NCBI GenBank assembly: GCA_921293015.1
Contig: OV121086.1
Location: forward strand, 28,754,254 to 28,818,253
Direction of reading: 5' to 3'
DNA: 64,000 nucleotides
From: Phorcus lineatus
Taxonomy: Eukaryota > Mollusca > Gastropoda > Trochida > Trochidae
Part shown: positions 24,116 to 36,300 of the stretch, piece after piece
Numbering within the stretch: the first letter of the stretch is position 1
How the letters are laid out: every line of letters begins with the position of its first letter
Notes under the pieces: model-generated
What the model saw: only the letters and a program-made list of their open reading frames with translations
Databases searched by the model: none
What the model was told of the DNA's origin: nothing
Made by a program: the position numbers and the translations under genes

Positions 24116-27100
24116 AAGTATGTCAGTAACACCTTTGTAGCGTAAGTTTCATTATTCCAGACTTATAGGTTTATCTACTTCCTACGAGTACTATATCGAA
24201 AGTGCTTCTGGTATACAGTCAGTTCCAACACAGTATTTACATTGTTACTTTCAAAACTTCCGAAATTCTCCATTTGCTCTCTAGGAACTACTTTACTTAT
24301 AAAGGTAATTCTGTCGGTCACTTGCAGACCTAATTTGGAAAAGTAGCTTATGTTCATTTTCTTGGCAGATACACATGTAGGTCGTTTCCATCGTATACAA
24401 AATGCATCAAATGCCTATATTCCATTCTAGTTTATCATTTATTGTTTGATACTAATTTTGCAGTCATTTACATCTCATTTCATAGTTTGAATTTGTTCGT
24501 CACATGATTAAAAGTATCAAGTGATGGTGTTGTTTTCAAATAGCGAACAACGATGAAATGACCAGAATAAGAAAGTTAAACAAGATATCACACTGTCGTA
24601 TCATTTTTTTAATCTTTCATTAGATATGATAAACATGATCTACAAGCTTAATAACACACATCTTCATACTTGTCCCTTATTTTTGTTTAAAGGTGTAAAT
24701 CTATTGTTAACTTTTAGTAAAGTAAATATTGAACAAATTAAATTGACTGATAAACTCTGACGATAAAACCTGGCTTATATGTTAACATGTGGAAGGAATA
24801 AAATATTATGAATATTGTGAAATCTTAATAAAATAAACTTATTATTTGAAACCGAAAATTATATTTTGAAGAAACATCCTTAGTAGAAATCCTGAACGCG
24901 ACTGGTGACTTTCTCTCTTCATGTAATAATATGAATTTAATTGTTATCATTATGAATATATACGCACAGAAAAAGAGTTAATTAAATATTCATTGACATC
25001 TTCGATATGAGGATTCCAAAGTCTGCATCTATATCGTTGCAGCCGTTCCAAGTAAAGGTTACCCTTGTAACATTTGCCCTCAATGAAAAAATGATAAACC
25101 GGTAAAGGTCAGTCCTAGTATAGTAGGTGGCTATCGTAAAGTGATCATCACACTTTTCTCCAAATTTTTAAGTAATAAAATTACACATATAAAATTATTT
25201 GGCATTATTTTTAATTCAAGATTTTTCTTAACGGCTAAATGTGTAATACGTTTCATAACCGGCATACTTCAATCAATTTGAACCACAGCAATCGAGGGAT
25301 ACAGATGTCCGATTAAAACATCTACTGCGAATAAAAAAGGTCTCCGTGAGAGATAATCGATTATGTTAACTGCCATTTAACATGTACATTGACAGGCCTT
25401 GTCGCATTAAACGGCATGGACCACTTCAGTCACAATTTGTAGCTAGGGGAGAAGATCTTCTGGACCAATTCAGTTTACGAGGTCTATCGTTTACAAAGTG
25501 ACGGTTTCATTGCTGACACAAGGGGAAAGCACTTGTGAGGACGAGTTAATGGTGCTGCTTCTTATAAAGCACTGGAGAGACAAGCTTCAGCGTCTATAAT
25601 AGCCCACGGCAAAGACTCTGATACAAAAACAGGGGCATTGCTAAATGCTATGTTTCTCTTGTGTATCATTCATAGATATCCGGATGTAATAGCAGGGTAG
25701 AGTTGCTATTTTGGTTATGAAAAATTTTAATTAGATTTTAGAATTTAGAATTTGGACAAGCTTTAACACTTATATGGCTTTAACAACCAGAGGATAAAAC
25801 CGTTCTATACAAATTATGTCACCGTTGCCTCACCTCTGTAGAATATTCTTGGTGTTCATAAAGTTGCTTAATGCGTTGAACTATAATTTCAATCTGGAAG
25901 CTTAATTCTTTTAGATTATAATTAAGTTTCTTCAAATTAATTATTCAGAACATATATTTGTATTGGCTGTTGATATATTACTTAAGGTATTTGGATACAG
26001 TTTTCATCGTACCTCAAATTACCTTTTCTTAATCAAGTAAAAGAAATTTTAACCTTAAAATCAAATTTAAACACTTTTCATCGTATTTTGAGGCATTTTG
26101 GCACATCACTACAAGAACATGTTTTTCTTAGCCTTATATATTATTTATATGCCTGGAAGGTATGACTGGAAAAAGTTACCCATGGTTGTTAGATAGAACA
26201 GTAAGAAACAATCCTTTAATATGTTTACAACCTACCAAGCTTTGATGTAGTTCCTGACATATTGAGAACAAATTACAGATACGTATCTTGTGATAGAAAG
26301 CCATATCAAATACTCCAAAAACAAGGCAAGCTTAATTACTTTTATTTGTGAACCAGCAAGAAAACCCAAACTACATCTACAAGTTCCGGAACAGATTTAT
26401 ATTAGGTCTATTTATTCATTTGTCCCATCTCACTGAACGTGATCAAAGGGAAATAGCCTTTGATAAAATAATCTATTGTACATCTACGAAATCAGAGAGT
26501 ATGGCGATTCTATATTAAAAAAAATATAAAATGGAAAACGGTTCTCATGGTTAATGATGATGACGCGAAAATTAGAATAGTAAACGCCCTTTCTCACGAA
26601 GGTGAAACTCATTATATGAATGAATAAAAATATTACAATGAAGACAATACGTTTGTATATATCTTTACATCGGTTAACAATGCTCATAATGAAAAAGTAT
26701 CTTAGTATATCCCTGTTACGAATTTGTTGCATTGAGATTAGTAAATGTGTTATTATTTCCGTTAAAATAATGTCAAAGCAACTGGTGAACCTGATATTTA
26801 ATTTTCATGAAAGGCAAATAGTAAAACTGTTGTAATCAAGGGTCAAATTGCAACTAATTCCAAACAAAAGACGATAATGAAATAAATAATTATTTGAAAC
26901 TTTAAGTTGCCAATCCTTATTAAAATTGCAAAGCCTTCTTATATCAAGGGTCATATTCATCTAAAGTACGCTTTCACAAATCAATGATGCTCAAAAACGA
27001 GACGTTAGTCACAAATAACTTTTTATTTGTAGAACAAAGCTTGTAGTTTAGTGTCAATTTTAAAAATAAGAATCATTCTAAATAATCTGTTTACCTTTGA

Positions 27101-27540
27101 CTACTGATGTATAACGTAACTAATGTAAATGTGAATGTAGATTTCATACTTGAAAGAATAACTTAATAAACATACTTATTAAAACATATTTTCGTTAATA
27201 TAAGATTATTATCATCGATAATCTTTATGAATGATTCAAAAAATGCCTGTTTAATTCTTCTCCTTAAAGTATCGATTATCATTGTATGTAGTAAACGTTT
27301 CTTTCACAGAAGCTTTTCCTTCGCATTTGAAGCACATTATTATAGAATTAAAGAATCTCAACATCAATCTAAATACCTTGTTCTAAAACTGAAAAAATGG
27401 ATGTCTAACACAAAGAATTAAATATCTTAAATAGAAATGATTTTAACAAAAGTGTTCGTAAAGGTCACAAACATGATCAATATTTGATAACTTGAATTCT
27501 TGAATTAAATAATAATGTTAAATAAATCATTCATTTTCGC
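24116..27540. other. AT-rich stretch, no supported feature
   Basis: Upstream of the gene on the minus strand. A GC-richer patch at about 25390-25660 shows no splice-bounded frame or repeat match. Open frames at 26484-26835 and 27227-27421 look random. Confidence 0.4.
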
Positions 27541-27760
27541 GGACAGCAGGGTTTCCGAGTTCCCTCTCCTATACCATATGTCATCTTAATAACAAATGCA
27601 GCCCCTACCTCTCGTGTGTTAAGTCGACCGAGTCCTTTCCAATACAACTTACGACTGGCCTTACCTGCATAGCACATTCACTTCTTATAGCACTGTTTGT
27701 GTGGGAGGACCCACGTTAAAATCAATTTTTGGAAACAATTAAAATGTTATCTCCCTTGAA
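27540..27760 (-). other. GC-richer island with a donor-like site; possible 5' exon
   Basis: The minus strand carries GTGCTATGCAG then GTAAGGC, a good donor with exon end at 27665, in a patch clearly richer in GC than its surroundings. It could be an untranslated first exon of the gene whose exon A begins at 23467. Nothing else supports this. Confidence 0.18.
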
Positions 27761-30380
27761 CCAGTATAATCATGTATACGCACTCATTAGTAGAAAAATC
27801 GTTATTTATCAAGAACGCGTTATTTGACAATTAGATGCACTAACAAACGACAGAAGCCGATAAAAACATTTTGTTTGGAAAATAGAATGATATATTTAAA
27901 AACATGTAAATACCAAATCAATCATGATCATCGTTTTTCAAAGAAATGAGTAATTTGAAGATTTCGGCACGTAATGTTTTTAAACTGTTCTATCAGCAAT
28001 CAGTAAGCGTTTGTTCTTCTGAAGGCGATGGCTGTAAGATGATATGATGTATGTTAATTATTAATTAGGCTTTCGCTTAAACTACGCATTTATTGCTCGA
28101 GACCGGTATCAGTTGCAGCAGAGCTTGATGTTTATTACAATGTCATTGTCGAAGATCAATTACAGGAACATTCAAAGCATTGAACAAGAACGTGCATGTA
28201 GACACGTTTTGATAGCTATCTCGCACAGATCAAGGAAAGCTAGTCGATAATATCTGGAACTGAATAGTTTAGGCACACATAAACAGCGAAAAAATATTTA
28301 TTATTCATAATTAGGATGTTAATTGGAAAATGGCTATGTTTTGATACGAATAAAATTACTGTTAAATCCTTCAAAGTACTTTTGAAAGGCATTTTACACT
28401 GGTGTTTTTATGGGGTATAAGATTCCATTTGGATACGGGTACCATCGATATAGATGTAAATTCCGTTTGAAAATGTTACCAAATGGAATTTACATCGCCT
28501 AAGTTGTCATTTACAAGGGTGTTGTAGCAGATATAAACTAACAGGCAAAAGAAAGGTTTCACATCAGTTGGTTTCGACTTTACAACGATTTGAAATGTAT
28601 GTTACGCATTTTATAATTGAATTATCAACATTAATCATGTCTACAATAATTTATATGAACTAATCATTGTTTGGTTAATGTGAAGATATCTTTGTGTAAT
28701 ACTAAAGTAGACAGGGGTGAAAAATGAAATTTACACCAATATGACCCCTACCATGTTTAAAAGGGCGTTAATGTGTGAAAAACAAGGTATGTTTGTTGAT
28801 TTTTACGTATAACATATCTTATATATCGATTAAGAATTGTAGGTTATTAAAAATACTTTTCCAAAAAAATTAAATTCAAAATTTTAATTTCCCAAAAAAA
28901 TTGCAAACACATGCATACGTATTTTTCGATTGATAACTAAAGGCCTGCACTGTTCGATTTTAGCGTACGACGTCTAAAACTTAAAACATTTGTAATCGAA
29001 ATTTATATATATGATTAAATCAACTTAGGTGAAACCTTTCTTTTGCCTGACAGTTTATGTATCGGTTTTGGTTAGGCTTCTAGTCCAGTTATTAATATTA
29101 AATCCTTTAAAAACATATGAATATCCTTCACAACGAATCAAAACAAAAACATGAGATCTTAGTATCCAAAGCAAAATGAATATTATATACAAACGCAATT
29201 TCATTTGATTTGACAATAGCCATGAACAAATTCAGAAACCAATTGATAGTTAGTAACGTACTACTCAACGGAACATAAAAAGCGTGACATCAAAGATTCG
29301 CGTTCTTCATATCAATACACAAAAACTGAGATCATCGCCGTTCGCTACTCTTTTTTGTTATTGGACTAATTGAGGGCGTGAATCAGCGGATGACCCATTT
29401 AGTGATCATGAGATAGAACAACAGGATGCCCCCTGATTACAATAACGGGGTACAAAGACACCTCATGAACCCCGAAACACATAAGTCCATTCCAATTGCA
29501 TGATCGATTAAATGTTACTCCTAGATTTGTCGAGATAATGATGTTGAGGAGTTCCCATATGTAATCAGCGGACAGTCAACGGACTCTTTATTCAATTTGT
29601 GCTTCTCCATTTTGACATGATCCAAATTCGATGCAACTGTGTCCATTATTTCAACAAATCAATAGTTTTCGAAATTGACCTTTTCTCCGTATTCTCATGA
29701 ACCATAACGACCATCTATAATGGAGCTGTTCTTAAATGATTAAGTCAATGACAACACCTCTCATCAACAGAGAAAACAAGATTTCTTCCATCCAAGTGAT
29801 TTCGTTTTCTGAGAGCCCCCTATATGTACTAATACAATCTGATAAAAGAAATGGAAGGAATACGATGATTTGATAACCTCTCCTGATTAAAAATACTACC
29901 GAAATTCCATGGCCACTGATGGAATCATGCAAACATACGAATACACGCCAATAGAACATAGGAAAGTGAAAGTAGCAAAGTGAATGGCTTTCAATGATAC
30001 CAATTGTCCAAAACCACAGCCCTAAGACAATCGAATAACTTTCCACTTTAAGTGCCACAAGAAAGGTCGCTCAGCTACATGAACGTCCACAAGCTTCAAA
30101 GTTCTTTCCCAAGAGTTAATTGAATAAGTTATTTCTGAAGTGTTAGCTGACACCTACAGATTCCTTTAGGTAGAAATTATTGACTTTATAGATTTTGTTT
30201 ACAGATTTGATCAATCAAATACCTGCTAAAAGTATGCCCAATAAATTGAATAATTAGGTAACATGAGAATACTTTCTTTGTGATTAGACCAGCTAGAGAC
30301 ATTGTGGCCATGTGCCCTCTAAAATGTATAGGTACATGTACTCAACTATTTCACAAATCGAGATCGTCACATATATCAAA
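27761..30380. other. AT-rich intergenic, no gene
   Basis: A 108-codon minus-strand frame at 29732-30058 is hydrophobic but has no domain or splice context. Near 28430-28500 the word AAATTCCGTTTG and its inverse AAATGGAATTTACATC form a loose inverted repeat. Confidence 0.4.
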
Positions 30381-30382
30381 TG

Positions 30383-30720
30383 TTCAGGTAGCCTTTGTTA
30401 CTTAACAGGTAGTCATATGTCACCTATACAGTAGTTCCTTATGTTACATATACAGGTAGTCATATTTCACCTATATGTACAGTAGTTCCTTATGTTACAT
30501 GTATAGGTAGTCATATGTTACATGTAAAGGTAGTCAAGTTTTACATACACAGGTAGTTTCATATGTTACCTATACAGTAGTTCATATGTTAAATATATAG
30601 GTAGTCAAGTGTTACATACAAGGGCTTTATGTTTAATACAGGTAGTGATAACTTACTTTTACAGGTAGTCGTATGTTACTTATACAGGTAGTTACGTGTA
30701 GCAACATGTATGTTACATTC
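30383..30720. repeat. Short tandem array, unit about 23-26 bp
   Basis: The unit is near CAGGTAGTCATATGTTACMTATA. It repeats about a dozen times with variants AGTAGTTCCTTATGTTAC and GTAGTCAAGTGTTACATAC. Copies are imperfect and length varies. Confidence 0.85.
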
Positions 30721-31637
30721 ATTTTAGTCAAATTTATAATAGATGTACAGCTGGTCATATTTCACACTTGCATGGTTATATGACACATATATAGCATGTG
30801 GAGGTAATCATGGGATGCATCTTTTTTTGTTATTTCCAACATGCCATCTAATGAAGGAGTAAGCATACTCTCCAAAACTTCGGGAATTTCATAGTTAAAA
30901 AGTTATTATCCTGGGAATATTGCTCTCTTTTATGCCACTTCAAAATGCCCATCAGAATTGCAATACACCATGTTACAGATGTAGACACCATGTTATGATT
31001 ATTATAGCTGGTTCAAGAGAAATACTTCTTTAATTCTTATCGACATGCTTATACTTATAATTAATTGAAAATGTGTGTCCTAATGTTATCGCTTCTTCTT
31101 TATTTAATTCCATTTTTGAAAATGGGCTGCAATGACACTTTTGGCTAGTTTTTTTCAATGTATGTGAAATTTATCATCATTGAAGACCGCGGTGAAATCA
31201 AATATCTCTGAATGTGATTATCAATAATACAGTTTCTTTTCCAGTAAAACATATGAAGATGACATTTGAAAATATAGTTTGTTGTTTAGGTATGAGTTGA
31301 ACTGAGTGAGGTTGTAGAGAAACGAGAATACTCTGCTCAATTTGGACTTTAAATAAACACTGTTGATTAGAATTAAGTTATCTCTTTTAACCGTTCAAAG
31401 ATTGATACCGAAAGAAAATAAGATCATATCATTTTATACGCTAAAATATAACCATTTAGCCGCGACATTTCGTAGCCAATGAGACTAATAACCTTTTATT
31501 TTTCATAAAAAAATAATGTTAAGTGACAGTTCAGATCAAAATAGACTATGACTTGCTATTGTATACCTTACACTCTCAACTGTGACTTAATCTTTGTGAA
31601 CAAAATGATCTCAAGAAAAAGACAGTAAATGTTAGCT
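30721..31637. other. AT-rich intergenic, no feature
   Basis: Nothing supported between the two tandem arrays. Confidence 0.5.
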
Positions 31638-32590
31638 CAGTGTGACATAAAGACGAGCTGAAAGTCCTCTACAATCTGGGAATCGAATACTGTACTCCCT
31701 CAGTGTGACATAAAGACGAGCTGAAAGTCCTCTACAATCTGGGAATCGAATACTGTACTCCCTCAGTGTGACATAAAGACGAGCTGAAAGTCCTCTACAA
31801 TCTGGGAATCGAATACTGTACTCCCTCAGTGTGACATAAAGACGAGCTGAAAGTCCTCTACAATCTGGGAATCGAATACTGTACTCCCTCAGTTTGACAT
31901 AAAGACGAGCTGAAAGTCCTCTACAATCTGGGAATCGAATACTGTACTCCCTCAGTGTGACATAAAGAAAAGCATTGAGCCCTTTATAATCTAGGATTCG
32001 GACCCTATACCCCCTAGTTGTGACATAAAGACGAGCTGTTAGCCCTTCACAATCTAGGAATCGGCCCCTATACTCCCTCAGTTGACATAAAGGCGAGCTG
32101 TTAGCCCTTCACAATCTAGGAATCGACCCCTATATTCCCACAGTTTTACATAAAGGCGATCTGATAGCCCTTCACAATCTATAAATCGACCCCTATACTC
32201 CCTCAGTTTGACATAAAGACGAGCTGAGAGTCCTACACTACCTAGGAATGGACTACTGTACTCCCTCAGTTTGTCATAAAGGCGACCTGTTAGCCCTTCA
32301 CAATCTAGAAATCGACCCCTATACTCCCTCAGTTTGACATAAAGGCGAGCTGTTAACCCTTCACAACCTCGAAATCGACCCCTATATTCCCTCAGTTTGA
32401 CATAAAGACGAGCTGTGAACCCTTCACAATCTAGGAATCAACTCTCCTTTCTAAAATATCTGCATGAAGACGGGATAAAAGTCCTTTAAAATCTGAGAAT
32501 GGACCCCTCTACTCAGTCAGTGTAACAAAATAACGAGCTATGAACCTGTCACGATCTAGGACTCGAAAGTTATGCTCCATCAATTGGATG
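31638..32590. repeat. 63-bp satellite with a homogenised left edge
   Basis: Five consecutive 63-bp units start at 31638, 31701, 31764, 31827 and 31890. Copies 1-4 are identical and copy 5 differs by one base (CAGTTTGAC for CAGTGTGAC). From 31953 to about 32590 at least eight more units continue with growing divergence, keeping GACATAAAGRCGAGCTG, CACAATCTAGGAATCG and TATACTCCCTCAG. Because 63 is a multiple of three, one minus-strand frame stays open through the identical block, but it has no start codon. Confidence 0.95.
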
Positions 32591-32703
32591 CATACACAAA
32601 TAAAAACTTTAATAAGCTAGATAATTTCCCTTTTATAATGTAAACTGCACTACTAACAAGGAATTTTCCAGATTTTGATAATTCCAAGGTTCTTCAGGTT
32701 GCA

Positions 32704-32774
32704 CAATCTGCAGATTGTTTAAACAATCTAGGATTATAAAGAATTCCTAGATTGTTCTAACAATTTGCAGATTG
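32704..32774. repeat. Near-perfect inverted repeat, 30-bp arms
   Basis: The left arm 32704-32733 starts with the palindrome CAATCTGCAGATTG and ends CAATCTAGGA. The right arm 32745-32774 is its reverse complement with two mismatches. The loop is 11 bp. It would form a strong hairpin or cruciform. The arm word CAATCTAGGA also occurs in the satellite just before it. Confidence 0.85.
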
Positions 32775-33044
32775 TGATAAGTCCTAGATTGCACGGAACA
32801 TTCACACTAAAGTTGGCGCCAGCAGTTTCGGTGTAAAACATGATACTTTCTTTTAGGACTGCGGATAATCGGGTAGAGTGATGAGGTGTTTGAAGATGCA
32901 TTTGGCATTAACATATATTTATTTGAAATCCTCCCTTATCCTGAAATTATCTTATGCCCTTAATGATATTCTATCCAAGAATTGATTCTGATGACAATTT
33001 CTACGTAAAATATCTTATCAAGGTAAAAAGATCCTTTTTGAGAA

Positions 33045-33357
33045 GGGGCAGGATAGCGCAGTGGTTAGCCTTTTCGACTTCGGATTCAAGAGATCCGGGG
33101 TTCGAATCCCGCTCGACAACTTTGTCTGCACTAGAGAACTGTTCTACACGCAGTAAGGTTTGGGTGCAATGCTATGCTACACTGAATGGCAGCGCAGTAC
33201 CACCAATGGTTCGTCAGTTGAAGCCGATGCTCGCAGGTTTCACCGCAATGCAGAGCCACAATAGTGTTGCGGGCTTTCTCCCTGCAAAATACTAACAGCC
33301 GTAATAAAAGTGAATTGCTTCTGAAAGTGGCTTAGAACCCCAAATCACGTCAGCTCG
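33045..33357 (+). mobile_element. tRNA-derived SINE, copy 3, near full length
   Basis: The best-preserved copy. The head is GGATAGCGCAGTGGTTAGCC (A box) and GGGGTTCGAATCCCGC (B box). The body holds CACGCAGTAAGGTTTGGGTG, GCAGTACCACCAATGG, GATGCTCGCAGGTTTCACCG and TTGCGGGCTTTCTCCCTGCA. The tail is GAAAGTGGCTTAGAACCCC then CAAATCACGTCAGC. The open frame at 32954-33295 is a shadow of it. Confidence 0.9.
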
Positions 33358-36300
33358 TTTTCACGATAAATGGAGTTTCATTCTCCGATTTCTTTGGAAA
33401 TCTATATCATTGAAACTTTTGAAACTATTATCATTAACGTCATCCATTCAATCGACCTATTAGAATTCTATACATTCTTATTAGGCGGTCCGATATTAAA
33501 GATCAATTTTTCTAAAAGACAAGAATGAGAACTTGTCCGTTAGCTGTTATTTGTGTAAATCGAAATTTGAGAATCGAAAATACTTTCGGGTCGGTGAATT
33601 AATCTTTTTACGGGGAGGCTTGTAAGATTGATTATGTTAACTATAGTTTCTTGAGGACCTGTAATGCATAACTTACGTCTTAATATCATATATTGGTTCG
33701 ATATTTGTCATACGGGGAGAAAAACTTGATTCTAAGTAGCTTGATTGGCATTATTTAGGTAGGAAAATCTTTAAATTGATTTTTGTGTTTCAATATTATT
33801 TGAAATTATCTATATTCATGATATATGAAACACAATAAGGTAATGATAGTTATGTTAACAGAGAAGTATATATCATAAATATGTTGAATTAGTGTCAATA
33901 GCACATGTGGAGAACAATTTAAGAAATTATGTAAAATGATAATGATGAATTAAAAGAATGGGAGATTGTGTGTCCTTCATTTGAATTCCACATTTGTATC
34001 AAAAAAAATAATTAGAAGAATTAGAAATGGTCATTTATATAATCCATTTCACTTTAAGAATAAATTCGTGAGGTTATTGGTTTTTCTTATCATGATGTTA
34101 ATACATTGATCAAAGATGAGATCGAATATTGAATCAAGTTATACCTCATAACTTGCATTGTATAATCATAATTTATTTCGTAAAATAGATTCGAAAGAAA
34201 TGGAACATATGAATAAGATATACGTATTTAGTATTTGGAAATGTTTTTGGCATAGCTTGCTTAACTCGAAGCCAATTGTATATGGTCTTGTTCGTTGTTC
34301 CGACTTTCGAAAGTTTGCATAACAATAGTACTGCTGTCTAGGGCTTTACCAAAGGTTGATGATCATTAAAAACAAAACAGTCATTTTAACCTTATTTTAA
34401 CCTAAATTTGTCAGTTTAAAATTAATACCCTATTAACACAACATAAGAATTAAAAACATTGTAATCGACTTATTCTAATACAAATATTTTCATCGATAAT
34501 TCCAAATGATATAATCTATTGTTATCGGAGGCTAATTTCAAAGTATTTTTTATATTCAAATATTAATATTCTTTTGTATTTTTCTAACTTTTCTCACTCC
34601 CTTAATCAAATTGAATTTTTGAGGCGAAATCACCTTTGTCAAATCATGTATCTAGTATAAGTAAATCCATTTATTCATTATATAAGAGCCAGGCACCTGA
34701 GACCAAATACATGTTGTTATATTGCACACAAATGTTAGGCTCATTTTAAAGTAATTATCTGATGTTAAAAATATCAGTGGTTGCCAACAACATTATCTTA
34801 ATGTACTTTGAATGACAAAAAACAAAAACAAAAGAAGTTAATGTGTGCTCATGGACCTTTTGAACTAAACCATAAGAAACAGTCACCACTTCCATATAGA
34901 AGGAGCCAATATCATCGACCGCCTCTAGCGCTTATTCAATACAGCATGGAGAAAATTAGCTTTGCCCACTCTAAGCCTTGGCTGTTATTATGTTTAAGCC
35001 ACTAGATATGGAAGGATTGGGATGATATTACGCCCTTGTACTTCCATAATGTGCGGAAAAACGTCCTCATAGTTCAGAAAGCAATGTGAGATGTTGCGTT
35101 TGTATGAATAATTCTGTTACGGGAATTAATGCATTCTTCAGGTTTCATTCACCGCCTTTTGAAATGGAAACTTATAAAATGTTATTTGAAAAACAAATGA
35201 GGAAACGTTGTTATTATCCGAAAAAACATTCACATGATATAAATTACCAATTTGTTATTTTCTGTGCTTTTACAATTTTAAATTGGATTTAATTTGATTA
35301 TCCATTAATAGAATAATTTGGAAATCGTTTTCGTTGTCTAGAATAGCAATACAAGGTTTAATTTCAAATCCGCTTCTTCAACATCTGAAATGAATAATTT
35401 TAACATCATCATCACTGTTGTCTACCAACAATCATTATCATCAAATAATAACGTGATTGTCATCATTATTATAACCATTTCCATAATCTTTCAATTTTAG
35501 GTCTTGTGCAAATTTATATTTGTGGTTACAAAGTGAAGGACGGATATAGTTGCTATACACTTTAGGTTTTTAGGTATATGATTTATCGGCTAGAAAGGAC
35601 AACTTATATTAATTTCAGAGCGTTTAATCAAGAAGTTCTAAATATGTTAATGTTAATGTAATATCGCGGAGGTAATAAAACAAATATTTCGATTTTATAT
35701 CCAGTACACAGTTTTTTAATCTAAGAAATAGTTACATAATCTCAATTCACAATCTGTACATACCCACCACATCGTGAGGACAAATATTAAATCAGAATAT
35801 TTCGAAAGGATCAGAGTTGACCAATCAAATTGTTTGTCCCTTAATGTAAAGTTGAGATTTCATAAAGTCAAACTGCATCCCACTCGAGGGAATCACCCAT
35901 GAATAGACAAACCTAGTTAAGCGTTGAACTGGTATCTTCTGTTTTCGTCATGAATGAAGAACCACCAGCTGTCAACAACTGACGATGTACACCCTCACGG
36001 AGCGACAGGCATTTCCTATCGAGATTCTAGAAGAGTATTTCTTCCCGTATTAAAAGAAATTGAACTGTTTGTGTCGAGGAAAAATATAATTCTGGTTGTG
36101 ATCGAAATTTCCTGTGCAATGCATTACATGGTGTTACAGGACACCGAACTTTGGCACACATGTTACATAGTTTACACGGAAAAAAATTATTTGAGTAGCT
36201 TTAGCAGGGAGACAATGATCAATATGTTCTAACCACTATTGAATTTCCCGCATCCTGCAGGCTTCTAAAGTGTTTATACGTAATCTGAACATCCTTCCCG

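Noticed and set aside
31638-32590. CRISPR-like array
   Set aside because: The 63-bp units are contiguous with no unique spacers, and the host is eukaryotic; this is a satellite.
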